A stretch of 64,000 nt of DNA from Actinoplanes sp. M2I2 (GTDB taxonomy: Bacteria; Actinomycetota; Actinomycetes; Mycobacteriales; Micromonosporaceae), in the NCBI RefSeq assembly GCF_023544445.1, contig NZ_JALPVJ010000015.1, positions 1 through 64,000 of the forward strand, given 5' to 3'. The notes below the pieces were generated by a model. The model was not told where the DNA came from. It did not search any database and worked only from the letters and a program-made list of their open reading frames with translations. Each line of letters begins with the position of its first letter. Positions within the stretch are counted from its first letter, which is position 1. Below are positions 49,594 through 58,193 of the stretch, in pieces. The translations under genes and the position numbers were made by a program.

Positions 49594-50244
49594 TCACCCT
49601 CCGATGCGTCCCAGAGCTTCATCGATGGGCGTCGACCCGCCGAAGAGCTCGAACGTCACCCCGGCGGTCGACGGCGTGGTGAGGCAGGCGGCCACCACGG
49701 CGGCCACGTCGTCGCGCGGGATCGCGCCGCTGCCCCCCATCTCACGGGTGATGGTGACCAGGCCGGTGCCGGGGTCGTCGACGAGATGGCCCGGTCGCAC
49801 GATCGTCCAGTCGAGGTCGCCGCGCCCGGTCACGTACGCGTCGGCCTCGCCCTTCGCCTCCAGATAGCCGCGCATGGCGTCCCCGCCGGCCGCGGGGTCG
49901 TGGGCGCCGATCGACGAGATCATGACGTAGCGGCGGACGCCCTGGCCGACCGCGGCGTCGGCGAGCTTGACGGCGCCGCCGAGGTCCACGGTGCGCTTGC
50001 GCGCTGGTCCGCTGCCCGGTCCGGCGCCCGCCGCGAAGACGACCGCGTCGGCGCCCTTGACGTACGGGGCGAGCGACTCGTCGTTCTCGAGGTCGCCGAT
50101 CACCGGGACCGCGCCCACGGCCTGCAGGTCGGCAGCCTGATCGGGCTTGCGGATCAGTCCACGGGCGGTGTGCCCGGAGTCGGCGAGGAGCTTGAGCAGG
50201 CGGAGGGCGATCTGGCCGTGGCCGCCGGCAACGAGAATGTCCAT
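49594..50244 (-). CDS. SDR-like NAD(P)-binding protein (YwnB/YtfG type)
   Basis: The 216-residue protein is an atypical short-chain dehydrogenase: ILVAGGHGQIALRLLKLLADSGH for the dinucleotide, then VIGDLENDESL, ADAVVFAAGAG, YVMISSIGAH and DLDWTIVRPGHLVDDPGTG. The catalytic YxxxK motif is only approximated (YLEAKGEAD). It could be an oxidoreductase or a redox sensor. The ATG lies 6 nt after TAGGTT (50251-50256), whose TAG is the stop codon of the LacI gene, so it has its own leaderless promoter. Confidence 0.85.
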   Translation of the reverse strand: MDILVAGGHGQIALRLLKLLADSGHTARGLIRKPDQAADLQAVGAVPVIGDLENDESLAPYVKGADAVVFAAGAGPGSGPARKRTVDLGGAVKLADAAVGQGVRRYVMISSIGAHDPAAGGDAMRGYLEAKGEADAYVTGRGDLDWTIVRPGHLVDDPGTGLVTITREMGGSGAIPRDDVAAVVAACLTTPSTAGVTFELFGGSTPIDEALGRIGG

Positions 50245-50253
50245 ACCGCCAAC

Positions 50254-51300
50254 CTATGCCGAGTCGCGCACGACCAGCGTGGGCTGGAAGGTCACCGACC
50301 GGGGCAACCGCCCCGGGGTCGCGATGTGGGCCATCAGCACGGCGGCCATCTCGGCCGCCATCTCCTCGACCGGCTGGCGGACGGTGGTCAGCAGCGGACG
50401 GCAGTCGAGCGCGGCACTGCTGTCGTCGAAACCGACCACGGCCAGGTCGTCGGGCACCCGCCGGCCCAGATCCTGCACGGCTTGCAGCGCACCCTCGGCC
50501 ATCAGGTCGCTGGCCACGAAGAGCCCGTCGAGGTCGGGATGCTCGGCCAGCAGCCGCCGGGCCGCGGCCTCACCGCCCGCCCGGGTGAAGTCGCCCTCGA
50601 CCGCCGGGACGCCGGCGAAGCCCCGGTTGGCCAGGAACGACCGGAAGCCGTCAAGGCGGTCGAAACCGGACGGGATGTCGAGCGGCCCGCTGATCGTGGC
50701 CAGCCGGCGGCAGCCGCGCATCAGCAGGCGCTCGGCCGCCAGCCGGGCCCCCAGCCGCTGGTCGACGTCGACGAAGCTGACCGCGATGGGCGAGGTCGGC
50801 CGGGCCGACACCACCGCGGGGATGCCCAGCTCGTGCACCTGACGGGGCAGCGTGTCCTGTTCGTGGCTGCTGATCAGCAGGACGCCGTCGACGTGCCCCT
50901 GGCGCAGGTAGCGGATGACCTGGTGATGGTCGGTGGAGTCGGTCGGGATGATCACCAGGTGGATGTCGTGCGGCCGCAGGGCCCCGGTGGCGCCCGCCGT
51001 GATCCGGCCGAAGTAGGGGTCGGTGAAGATCCGGTTCAGGAAGGAGTGGTTGTCGGGCCGGTCGGGCTCGCTGATCACCAGGGCGACCGAGTTGGAGCGC
51101 CGGGTGACCAGGCTCCGGGCCGCCACGTTGGGCACGTAGCCGGTGTCGGCGATCGCCCGCTGCACCATCTCGCGGATCTTGGCGTCCACGCTCGGGGCGC
51201 CGTTGATCACCCGGGAGACGGTCGCACGGGACACCCCGGCCGCCTCGGCCACCTGGTCCATCGTCGGATGCTGCCCACCGCGCGCGGGCCGGGTTGTCAT
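50254..51300 (-). CDS. LacI-family transcriptional repressor
   Basis: The 348-residue protein has a LacI helix-turn-helix (TMDQVAEAAGVSRATVSRVINGAPSVDAKIREMVQRAI, residues 13-48), hinge helix (YVPNVAARSLVTRRS), and a periplasmic-binding-protein-like sensor domain ending in SVTFQPTLVVRDSA. It likely responds to a sugar. TATAAC (51308-51313) is 7 nt before the ATG, giving a leaderless transcript, and a GAAAGTGC-type operator at 51332-51345 suggests autoregulation. Similar sites flank the promoter of the GH16 gene at 54519, so GH16 and DUF1996 are its probable targets. Confidence 0.92.
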   Translation of the reverse strand: MTTRPARGGQHPTMDQVAEAAGVSRATVSRVINGAPSVDAKIREMVQRAIADTGYVPNVAARSLVTRRSNSVALVISEPDRPDNHSFLNRIFTDPYFGRITAGATGALRPHDIHLVIIPTDSTDHHQVIRYLRQGHVDGVLLISSHEQDTLPRQVHELGIPAVVSARPTSPIAVSFVDVDQRLGARLAAERLLMRGCRRLATISGPLDIPSGFDRLDGFRSFLANRGFAGVPAVEGDFTRAGGEAAARRLLAEHPDLDGLFVASDLMAEGALQAVQDLGRRVPDDLAVVGFDDSSAALDCRPLLTTVRQPVEEMAAEMAAVLMAHIATPGRLPRSVTFQPTLVVRDSA

Positions 51301-51331
51301 GCGGTCCGTTATAGCACCGGGTGAAATGCGG

Positions 51332-51345
51332 GAAAGTGCGCTCTC
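51332..51345. promoter_or_regulatory. LacI-type operator before lacI
   Basis: GAAAGTGCGCTCTC is an imperfect palindrome centred about 38 bp before the predicted leaderless transcription start. Its GAAAGYGC half-site and centre match the two sites around the GH16 promoter. Confidence 0.6.
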
Positions 51346-51410
51346 TCGGCCCCGGGGGTGGGGACGGGTGCCGCCGCCGTCAGTTCCTCCGCCGGCGACA
51401 CCCGTGGTCA

Positions 51411-52676
51411 TCAGGGACGCCCGTCGGTGCCGCACTTGACGATCGGGCGGATGCAGTCGTTGACCCGCCGGGCCAGCTCCTCCACCGGCCAGGCGTTGAA
51501 GAAGTCGCCGTGCATCGTGTAGCCCGGGCCCGAGGCCAGCCGGAAGTTCGCCGGGTTGCCGTTGACCGGGTACCGCATGACCTGACGCAGCTTGGGCACC
51601 ACGACCGGGTGGGCGGGCGGGCAGGCGTTGTTGACCGGGTACGCCATGTGGCTCTTGTGATCCGGCGAGTCCAGGTTCACCCCATCCCAGCAGTGCGGGA
51701 AGTCCAGGTAGGACTCGAGCATCGTGCCCGCCGGGCAGTTCACGAAGTCGTGCGACGAGCCCACCTGACCGGCGTGCAGGCACGACCAGCGCGACAGGGT
51801 GTTGTCGTTCGGCCCCGTGGCCCGGGCGTTGCCGGCCACGATCCGCAGGCCGAGCGGGAACGGCTGGGTCTGCGCGATCAGGTCGTCGCGCACGCCCTCA
51901 CCCAGGTAATAGAAGATGCCGGTGGTCGGCTCGACCGGGGTGTTGCCGTTGTACAGGGTCGGGATCCAGTACGACGACTTGTCAATCGACGGGTTGCAGT
52001 TGCTGTTCGCGTTGAGCAGGTCCTGCGTGGTGGAGAACGCGTTGGTCACCTCGCTGCCGAAGAAGCTGTGCATGTGCGAGGCGCCGGGCAGGCCGGGGAA
52101 GATGATCGGGTCGTCCGGCAGCCGGTGGCTGAACGGGCAGTCGGCCAGGAACTCGGAGACCCGGACGGCGCCCGGCGGGATGGTCGGCGTGGTCGTGCCG
52201 CCACCGCTGCCGTACACCTGGAACTCGGTCAGCGAGACACCCCACTGCGTCGCGCGGGCGGTGGTCTCGAGCCGGACGTAGCGGCCGGTGCCGGTGGCGG
52301 TGATCGTCTGGCGGCCGCCCGTGCCGTTCGTGGTGCTGTGCAGCGTGCTCCACGACGACCCGTTGGCCGAGACCTTCACGCTGAAGGCGCGGGCGTACGC
52401 GGATTCCCAGTTGATCACCACCGACGAGATGGTGGCGCTCGCGCCCAGGTCGACCTGCAGCCACTGCGGGTCGCTGAACGCGCTGGACCAGCGGGTGCCG
52501 AGGTTGCCGTCGACGGCGTTGGAGGCGGGGAACGCGGCCGACTCGGTGGAGCTCGCGGTGGCCGTCCTGCCCTGGGAGATCAGGGCGTCGGCGGCGCTCG
52601 CGGTCGAGGCGTTGACTACTAGATAGGTGGCGAGCAGGGCCGCGGCGGCCACGGCCAGCAGGGGACGTTTTCTCAT
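51411..52676 (-). CDS. secreted DUF1996 protein with N-terminal CBM32 (F5/8 C)
   Basis: The 421-residue protein has a signal peptide (cleavage near ASA, residue 28), an F5/8 type C/CBM32 module at about 30-165 (AVDGNLGTRWSSAFSDPQWLQVDLG, then GRYVRLETTARA), a Thr/Pro-Gly linker and a DUF1996 domain at about 190-415 (CPFSHRLPDDPIIFPGLPGASHMHSFFG, CWDGVNLDSPDHKSHMAYP and GYTMHGDFFNAW). DUF1996 occurs in secreted proteins of bacteria and fungi and may act on polysaccharides; its activity is not settled. It is 52 nt downstream of the GH16 gene and its CBM32 is closely similar to the first module there. Confidence 0.9.
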   Translation of the reverse strand: MRKRPLLAVAAAALLATYLVVNASTASAADALISQGRTATASSTESAAFPASNAVDGNLGTRWSSAFSDPQWLQVDLGASATISSVVINWESAYARAFSVKVSANGSSWSTLHSTTNGTGGRQTITATGTGRYVRLETTARATQWGVSLTEFQVYGSGGGTTTPTIPPGAVRVSEFLADCPFSHRLPDDPIIFPGLPGASHMHSFFGSEVTNAFSTTQDLLNANSNCNPSIDKSSYWIPTLYNGNTPVEPTTGIFYYLGEGVRDDLIAQTQPFPLGLRIVAGNARATGPNDNTLSRWSCLHAGQVGSSHDFVNCPAGTMLESYLDFPHCWDGVNLDSPDHKSHMAYPVNNACPPAHPVVVPKLRQVMRYPVNGNPANFRLASGPGYTMHGDFFNAWPVEELARRVNDCIRPIVKCGTDGRP

Positions 52677-52728
52677 GGGGATGCCGTCCTCGGGGAAAGG
52701 CCGGGGGCTCGCGCCCCCGGCCGGACGA

Positions 52729-54519
52729 TCACTGGTAGACGCGCACGTAGTCGACGAGCATGCGGGCCGGGAACGGGGTGGTGGCGTCGATCGGACCGGG
52801 GAAGTCGCCACCGACGGCCAGGTTGAGGATCAGGTAGAACTTGTGGTCGAAGATCCACGGGCCGCGGGTGTTCTCCACGGTGTCCTTCTTGGCGTCGTAG
52901 ACCAGCCGGCCGTCCAGGAAGAACCGGATGCCCTTGCTGTCCCACTCGGCCGCGTACACGTGGAAGTCCTGCGACAGGTCCACGCCGGCCGCGTTCTTCT
53001 GGCCGTAGCCGCCGGCGCCGTTGTAGGCCGGGGCGTGCAGCGTCGTGTACATCTCGTTGGTGTTGCGGCCGAGGACCTCCATGATGTCGATCTCGCCGTT
53101 GTACGGCCACGGGCGTCCGCTGAGGAAGTCCTCGCCCATCATCCAGAAGGCGGGCCACAAGCCGTTGCCCTTCGGCACCTTGATGCGGGCCTCGAACCGG
53201 CCGTACTGGGCGCTGAACTTGCCGCCGGTGTTCATCCGGGCCGAGGTGTACTGCCGGCCCTGGTAGTCCTGCCGGCGGGCCTCCATGATCAGGTTGCCCT
53301 GACCGTCGGTCTGCGCGTTCTCGCTGTTCGGCGTGTAGTACTGGATCTCGCCGTTCTGCGGGACGCCCGGGTCGTACGTCCACTTCGCCGTGCTCGGCTT
53401 GGTGCCGGCGCCCTCGTTGAAGTTGTCCTCGAAGACCAGGCGGGTGGCCGGGAAGGACGGGTCGGCCGGCGTGTTCGGCGGGGTCACCGGCGCGCCGCCG
53501 GTGCCGTAGACGCTGAACTCCCACAGCGAGTAGCCGTAGGCGCTGCTGCGCGCGGTGCCGTACATCCGCACGTAGCGGCCGGTGCCGGTCGCGTTGATGA
53601 CGTCCTTGAGGCCGTCACCGGCGGTCGTCGAGTAGATCGACGTCCAGTTGGCGTTGTCGTTGGACACCTGGATCTGATACGCCCGGGCGTACGCCGGGTC
53701 CCACTGCAGCACGACCTGGCTGATGGTCGCTGTGGCGCCCAGGTCGACCGAGACCCAGCCCGGGTCCACCCAGCCGTTCGTCGAGCTCGTGGCCCAACGG
53801 CTGGCCGGGTCGTTGTCGAAGGCCTTGTCCGGGGTGCACGGGTTGCAGTTGACGTCGTTCTGCGAGGTCGAGGCCTGAGCCGGCTTGTTGTACGACAGCA
53901 GCCGGGCGCTGCCGGACGGCGGCGGGGTGGTCGTCGGCGGCGGGGTCGTCGGCGGGGTCGTCGTGGGCGGCGGGTCGGTCGGGGTGGTGCCGCCTGAGAA
54001 GACCTGGAACTCCCAGAACGAGTAGCCGTAGGTCTCGAGCGCCCGCTGGGTCAGGTTGATCCGCACGTAGCGCGCGGTGCCGCTGACGGCGATGCTCTGC
54101 TGGCCACCGGCGCCGGTCGTGGTGGCGTACGCCTGGGTGTAGGTGCTGCCGTTGGCCGAGAACTGGATGGTGAACGCCTTGGCGTAGGCGCCCTCCCAGT
54201 TGATCGCGATCCGGCTGACCGCGGTCGGCGAGCCGAGGTCGACCTGCCACCACTGGGCGGCCGAGAAGGCGCTGGCCCACCGGGTGCCGTTGTTGCCGTC
54301 GACCGCCTCGCCGGGCTGATAGCCGCCGGCCGCCTCGGTCGACGAGGCGGTGGCGGTCCTGCCCTGCGAGACGACGGCCTCGGCCGCGCTCGCGGCATCG
54401 GTGGTGGCGACGAAATAGGCGGCGAGAAGGCCGAAGACGGCCGCGCCGAGAGTGAGGAACCGGGCCGGGGACAGCCTCCTGCGAGGTGTCCCGAAACCGT
54501 CCAGGACCGGGGATGTCAT
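52729..54519 (-). CDS. secreted GH16 beta-glucanase with two CBM32 modules
   Basis: The 596-residue enzyme is exported (signal peptide to about residue 45) and has CBM32 module 1 (about 48-185), a Pro/Thr linker, CBM32 module 2 (about 215-345) and a GH16 catalytic domain (about 370-596). The active-site motif is NGEIDIMEVLG at about 475, with the E-x-D-x-x-E triad; LWPAFWMMGEDF, YAAEWDSKGIRFFLDG and FYLILNLAVGGDFPG are laminarinase-type. It most likely cleaves beta-1,3 or mixed-linkage glucans. AGGAG lies 7 nt before the ATG. Two LacI-type operators flank its promoter. Confidence 0.93.
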   Translation of the reverse strand: MTSPVLDGFGTPRRRLSPARFLTLGAAVFGLLAAYFVATTDAASAAEAVVSQGRTATASSTEAAGGYQPGEAVDGNNGTRWASAFSAAQWWQVDLGSPTAVSRIAINWEGAYAKAFTIQFSANGSTYTQAYATTTGAGGQQSIAVSGTARYVRINLTQRALETYGYSFWEFQVFSGGTTPTDPPPTTTPPTTPPPTTTPPPSGSARLLSYNKPAQASTSQNDVNCNPCTPDKAFDNDPASRWATSSTNGWVDPGWVSVDLGATATISQVVLQWDPAYARAYQIQVSNDNANWTSIYSTTAGDGLKDVINATGTGRYVRMYGTARSSAYGYSLWEFSVYGTGGAPVTPPNTPADPSFPATRLVFEDNFNEGAGTKPSTAKWTYDPGVPQNGEIQYYTPNSENAQTDGQGNLIMEARRQDYQGRQYTSARMNTGGKFSAQYGRFEARIKVPKGNGLWPAFWMMGEDFLSGRPWPYNGEIDIMEVLGRNTNEMYTTLHAPAYNGAGGYGQKNAAGVDLSQDFHVYAAEWDSKGIRFFLDGRLVYDAKKDTVENTRGPWIFDHKFYLILNLAVGGDFPGPIDATTPFPARMLVDYVRVYQ

Positions 54520-54577
54520 GGAGCACTCCTGGGGATGGGGATGTGTCCGAGCGATTTCGGCCTGGGGAACGGCGTGT

Positions 54578-54657
54578 GAAAGCGCTCTTTGTGACGACAC
54601 TGTTAACCGGCGCTCCAACCCCTGTCAATGCCTGGTAGAGGGCCGGGAAGCGCTTTC
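54578..54657 (-). promoter_or_regulatory. GH16 promoter bracketed by two LacI-type operators
   Basis: On the minus strand TTGACA (54623-54628) and TAACAG (54600-54605) are 17 nt apart. Operator 1, GAAAGCGCTCTT (54578-54589), lies just after the predicted start of transcription; operator 2, GGAAGCGCTTTC (54646-54657), lies upstream of the -35. Their centres are 68 bp apart, about six and a half helical turns. This is a typical repression arrangement for a LacI-family dimer or tetramer. Confidence 0.75.
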
Positions 54658-54758
54658 TCAGACGTTCTCCCAGGTGGCGAGCCGAACAGCCGCGACGGTT
54701 CCGGAACCGTCGCGTGTCCTATTCGCACGGAAACCCGAAGCAGGTACAGTTTCCGGCC

Positions 54759-54920
54759 ATGACCGACACCGACCAGCCAGCCGGCCGTCACGCGGCCAAG
54801 CAGGACGATCTGGGCGCCCGCTCCACTGTCAACATCAAGAAGTACCTGGAGAAGGACGAGGCGCTCGAGCGTCAGGCCTCCGGCCGCCACGCGGCCCCGG
54901 AAGACCAGCCCGAGCGCTAG
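54759..54920 (+). CDS. small hydrophilic protein, 53 aa
   Basis: The ATG follows TACAGT (54745-54750) by 8 nt, a leaderless-type promoter. The product (MTDTDQPAGRHAAKQDD and so on) is highly charged, with a helix of STVNIKKYLEKDEALERQ between two GRHAA motifs, about 30 residues apart. No signal peptide or membrane part. The repeated GRHAA and good GC bias support coding, but I do not recognise a family. Confidence 0.55.
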   Translation: MTDTDQPAGRHAAKQDDLGARSTVNIKKYLEKDEALERQASGRHAAPEDQPER

Positions 54921-54922
54921 GT

Positions 54923-55519
54923 TCACCTCCCGCCGGGCACGGGTCGCCCTCGCCGAGGGCGGCCCGTCAGCAGCCACCCGGTGCCGGTCGTCACTGGTTG
55001 CCGGGCGACGGCCACGGCGCCGAACCCGGCCACGAGGGCCACGTTGACCACCACGGCGAGCCAGCCCAGGTTCGCGATGTGGGCGACCGGCCAGACGAGC
55101 CCCGCGACGGCCACCACCGGCGCGACCCAGGACGGTCCGATCCCGCGCAGCACGACGGCGCCCAGCAGCAGGGTGAGCGGGAAGAACAGGCCGAGTGGCT
55201 TGATCAGCGACGCCACGCCGGTGGCGTCGACCAGATCGGTGTCGCCGAGGGACACGTGGATCGTGTTGAAGCCGTACGCCACATTGCCCGCCGCGCCCAC
55301 GGCGCCGGCCACGAGCAGGACGGCGGCAAGATAACCGCTGCCCAGGGTCACGAGCCGCAGCAGAACGACCGTGTACCCGATCGCTCCGAGAACGTGGCAG
55401 ACGGCGGCGGCCGGGTCGTCCCAGCCGCGGGTGGCATAGAGGACGTCGGCGATCAGATAGATCACCGGCGCGACGATCAGTGAGGTGTCGAGCACCCGGT
55501 CCAGAGGCGTACGAGTCAT
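54923..55519 (-). CDS. polytopic membrane protein
   Basis: The 198-residue protein has about six hydrophobic segments between residues 12 and 170 (for example SLIVAPVIYLIADVLYA, YLAAVLLVAGAVGAAGNVAYG and VVNVALVAGFGAVAV) and a basic C-terminal tail. Two acidic loops lie between. No family is recognised. It converges with the 53-residue protein gene with only 2 bp between stops, and is divergent from the histidine kinase gene at 55627. Confidence 0.65.
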   Translation of the reverse strand: MTRTPLDRVLDTSLIVAPVIYLIADVLYATRGWDDPAAAVCHVLGAIGYTVVLLRLVTLGSGYLAAVLLVAGAVGAAGNVAYGFNTIHVSLGDTDLVDATGVASLIKPLGLFFPLTLLLGAVVLRGIGPSWVAPVVAVAGLVWPVAHIANLGWLAVVVNVALVAGFGAVAVARQPVTTGTGWLLTGRPRRGRPVPGGR

Positions 55520-55626
55520 GCCGCCACAGTCGTCCCGGGCACCGCCGCGCACATCCGGGCCGGCCCTGGCCACATCGCAGGGTTATCCCTGGTCACATCC
55601 GGCGTCCGCGCTGGCACGATACAGGC

Positions 55627-57546
55627 GTGAGCCGTGCCGGGACGCTGGGCGGGGCGGCGGGCGCGGTGACCGTCGCCTCGGTCGCCGGTGGCCTCGCGCT
55701 CGGCCCGCACGTCGGCAACCTGCACAACGGCCTCATCGCGATCACGTTCACGACCGTCGGCCTGTATGTGGTGCGCCGGCGGCCCGGCAATCGCGAGGCC
55801 CGGCTGTTCGTCGCGGTGGGCGTCGTCCACGCGGTGATGTTCGCCGGGCGGCAGTACGGCCTGCACCCCGGGCCGCTGCCGGGCGCCTCGTGGATCGGCT
55901 GGCTCGGCGTCTGGCCGCTGCCGCTCGCCCTCGTGCTCGTGGGTGTCGCGGTGATGAGCTTCCCGTCCGGCCGGCTGCCGTCGCCCGGGTGGCGGCCGGT
56001 CGTCGTCGCGCTGGCCGTCGCCGGCCTGGCGCTGTCCGCGGTCTCGGCCCTGTGGCCGGTCGAATACGCCCGCATCGGCCTGGTCGCCGCCCACCCGCTC
56101 GATCTGCCGGGCTTCGCGGCGGCCGACGCCTTCTACCGGGCCGCCCGCCCGGTGGCTTACCTGCTTTTCCAGCTGACCTGGGCGGCCTGCGTCGTGGTGC
56201 GCATCCGGCGGGCCCGCGGTGACGAGGCTCGCCAGCTCCGCTGGTTCGTCGCCGCCGTGGCGCTGTCGGCCGTGGTGATGGTGGCCGGGCTGGCGATCGG
56301 GGGTTCGCCGGTTCCGGGCACGCTGGCCATGCCGCTGGTGGCCGTGGCGGCCGGGGCGGCGATCCTCAAGTACCGGCTCTACGACATCGACCCGGTGATC
56401 AACAAGTCGCTGGTGTTCGGCGCGATGGCCGCGGTCGTGACCCTCGGGTACGCCGTGCTGGTGGTCGCCGTCGGCCGGCTCGTCGACGGTCACGGCACGG
56501 TGCTGTCGCTGGTGGCCACCGGCATCGTCGCGGTCGCCTTCGAGCCGCTGCGCCGCCGCGTGCAACGGCTGGCCGACCGGATCGTGTACGGCCGGCGGGC
56601 CACCCCGTACGAGGCCCTGGCCCGCCTGTCGGCCCATCTCACCGCCCCGGCCGGCGGCCTGCTCGACGGCCTGACCGCCACGGTCGCCGACGCCGCCGGG
56701 GCGCGCGAGGTCGTCCTCTGGACCGGTCCGGCCGACGAGCTCCGGCCGGTGTCGATCTGGCCCGCGACGGCGTCGCTCCCGGCCGGGCCGCGGGGGCCGG
56801 TCGTGCCGGTCGTGCACGACGGGCGCCACCTCGGCGCCGTCACCGTGCTCAAGGCGCCGGGCGAGAGCCTGTCCGGCGCCGAACTGCGCCTGGTCGGCGA
56901 CCTGGCCGCCCAGGCCGGGCTGGTGCTGGAGCTGCGGGCGACCGCCCAGCGGCTCGTCGCGGCCGGGGACGCCGCCCGGCGGCGACTGGAACGGGACCTG
57001 CACGACGGCGCCCAGCAGCGGCTGGTGACCGTCGCCCTGGAGCTGGGCGCGGTGGTTCGGCTGGCCACCGACGGTGGAGCCGGGGAGATCGCGCGGCGCG
57101 CCGACGGCGTACGCCGGCAGTTGCTCGAAGCCACCGCCGAGCTGCGCGAGATGGCCCGTGGACTGCACCCCGCGGTCCTGACCCAGGACGGTCTGGAAGC
57201 CGCGGTCGGGTTCCTGGCCGACCGGTCGGCTCTGCCGGTCCGGCTGTCCGTGGCGGTTTCGCGGCGTCTCCCGCCGGAGGTGGAGTCCACGGCCTACTTC
57301 GTCGTCTGCGAGGGGCTGACCAACGCCGCCAAGCATTCCGGCGCCGCGATCGTGACCGTCGACCTGCGACTCACCGGGCCCGAGCTGACCGTGGAAATCT
57401 CCGACGACGGCTGCGGCGGCGCCGCGACCCGGCCGGGCAGCGGGCTCGAAGGCCTGGCCGACCGGCTCGCCACGCTCGACGCCCGCCTCACCGTCGACAG
57501 CGGACCGGCCGGCACCGCCCTGCGGACGGTGATCCCGTGCGCGTGA
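55627..57546 (+). CDS. sensor histidine kinase with multi-helix membrane domain and GAF-like region
   Basis: The 639-residue kinase has about eight membrane helices in residues 1-310, a linker (YGRRATPYEALARLSAHLTAP), a GAF-like region (about 340-440), the HisKA_3 motif RRLERDLHDGAQQRLV with its phosphohistidine at about 459, and an HATPase domain (VVCEGLTNAAKHSGA, then EISDDGCGGA). GTG is used because CACGAT lies 6 nt before it, a leaderless-type -10. Its stop overlaps the response regulator start by 10 bp. Confidence 0.9.
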   Translation: MSRAGTLGGAAGAVTVASVAGGLALGPHVGNLHNGLIAITFTTVGLYVVRRRPGNREARLFVAVGVVHAVMFAGRQYGLHPGPLPGASWIGWLGVWPLPLALVLVGVAVMSFPSGRLPSPGWRPVVVALAVAGLALSAVSALWPVEYARIGLVAAHPLDLPGFAAADAFYRAARPVAYLLFQLTWAACVVVRIRRARGDEARQLRWFVAAVALSAVVMVAGLAIGGSPVPGTLAMPLVAVAAGAAILKYRLYDIDPVINKSLVFGAMAAVVTLGYAVLVVAVGRLVDGHGTVLSLVATGIVAVAFEPLRRRVQRLADRIVYGRRATPYEALARLSAHLTAPAGGLLDGLTATVADAAGAREVVLWTGPADELRPVSIWPATASLPAGPRGPVVPVVHDGRHLGAVTVLKAPGESLSGAELRLVGDLAAQAGLVLELRATAQRLVAAGDAARRRLERDLHDGAQQRLVTVALELGAVVRLATDGGAGEIARRADGVRRQLLEATAELREMARGLHPAVLTQDGLEAAVGFLADRSALPVRLSVAVSRRLPPEVESTAYFVVCEGLTNAAKHSGAAIVTVDLRLTGPELTVEISDDGCGGAATRPGSGLEGLADRLATLDARLTVDSGPAGTALRTVIPCA

Positions 57547-58181
57547 TGCTGGCCGACGACGCGGTGCTGTTCCGGGAGGGCATGGCCCGCGTCCTGGCCG
57601 ACGTCGGGTTCACGGTCACCGGCCAGGCCGGCGACGGCGCGGCCCTGCTCGACCTGGTGCGCACCGACCCGCCCGACGTCGCCGTGATCGACCTGCGGAT
57701 GCCGCCCGCCTTCTCGAGCGAGGGCCTCGACACGGCGGCCGCGATCCGGGCTGCGGTCCCCGGCGTCGGCCTGATGGTGCTGTCGCAGTACGTCGAAGTC
57801 CACCACGCGCTGCGGCTGATGACCGACTTCGACGGCGGAGTGGGCTATCTGCTCAAGGACCGCGTGTCCGACCTGGAGGCTTTCGGCGCCGACATCGGCA
57901 AGGTGGCCCGGGGCCAGACCGTCCTCGACCCCGAGCTGGTGGCCCGGCTGGTCGCCCGGCGCCGCGAGCGGGATCCCCTCGACGCCCTCACCGGCCGCGA
58001 ACGCGCGGTGCTGGCCCTGATGGCGCAAGGCCTGTCCAACACCGCGGTCGCCGCCGACCTGCACCTGGCGGTCAAGACCGTCGAGGCCCACGTGACGTCC
58101 ATCTTCACCAAGCTCGGCCTGCACCAGGACGACCGCGAGCACCGCCGCGTCCTGGCCGTCCTGACCTTTTTGCGAGCCTGA
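57537..58181 (+). CDS. NarL/FixJ-family response regulator
   Basis: The 214-residue regulator has a receiver domain with LADDAV acids, phosphoacceptor D52 in VAVIDLRMPP, and a LuxR-type helix-turn-helix (LTGRERAVLALMAQGLSNTAVAADLHLAVKTVEAHVTSIFTKLGL). The extra PPAFSSEG loop after the phosphorylation site is typical of this subgroup. It is co-translated with the kinase upstream. Targets unknown. Confidence 0.92.
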   Translation: MRVMLADDAVLFREGMARVLADVGFTVTGQAGDGAALLDLVRTDPPDVAVIDLRMPPAFSSEGLDTAAAIRAAVPGVGLMVLSQYVEVHHALRLMTDFDGGVGYLLKDRVSDLEAFGADIGKVARGQTVLDPELVARLVARRRERDPLDALTGRERAVLALMAQGLSNTAVAADLHLAVKTVEAHVTSIFTKLGLHQDDREHRRVLAVLTFLRA

Positions 58182-58193
58182 AGGAACGGGTCG

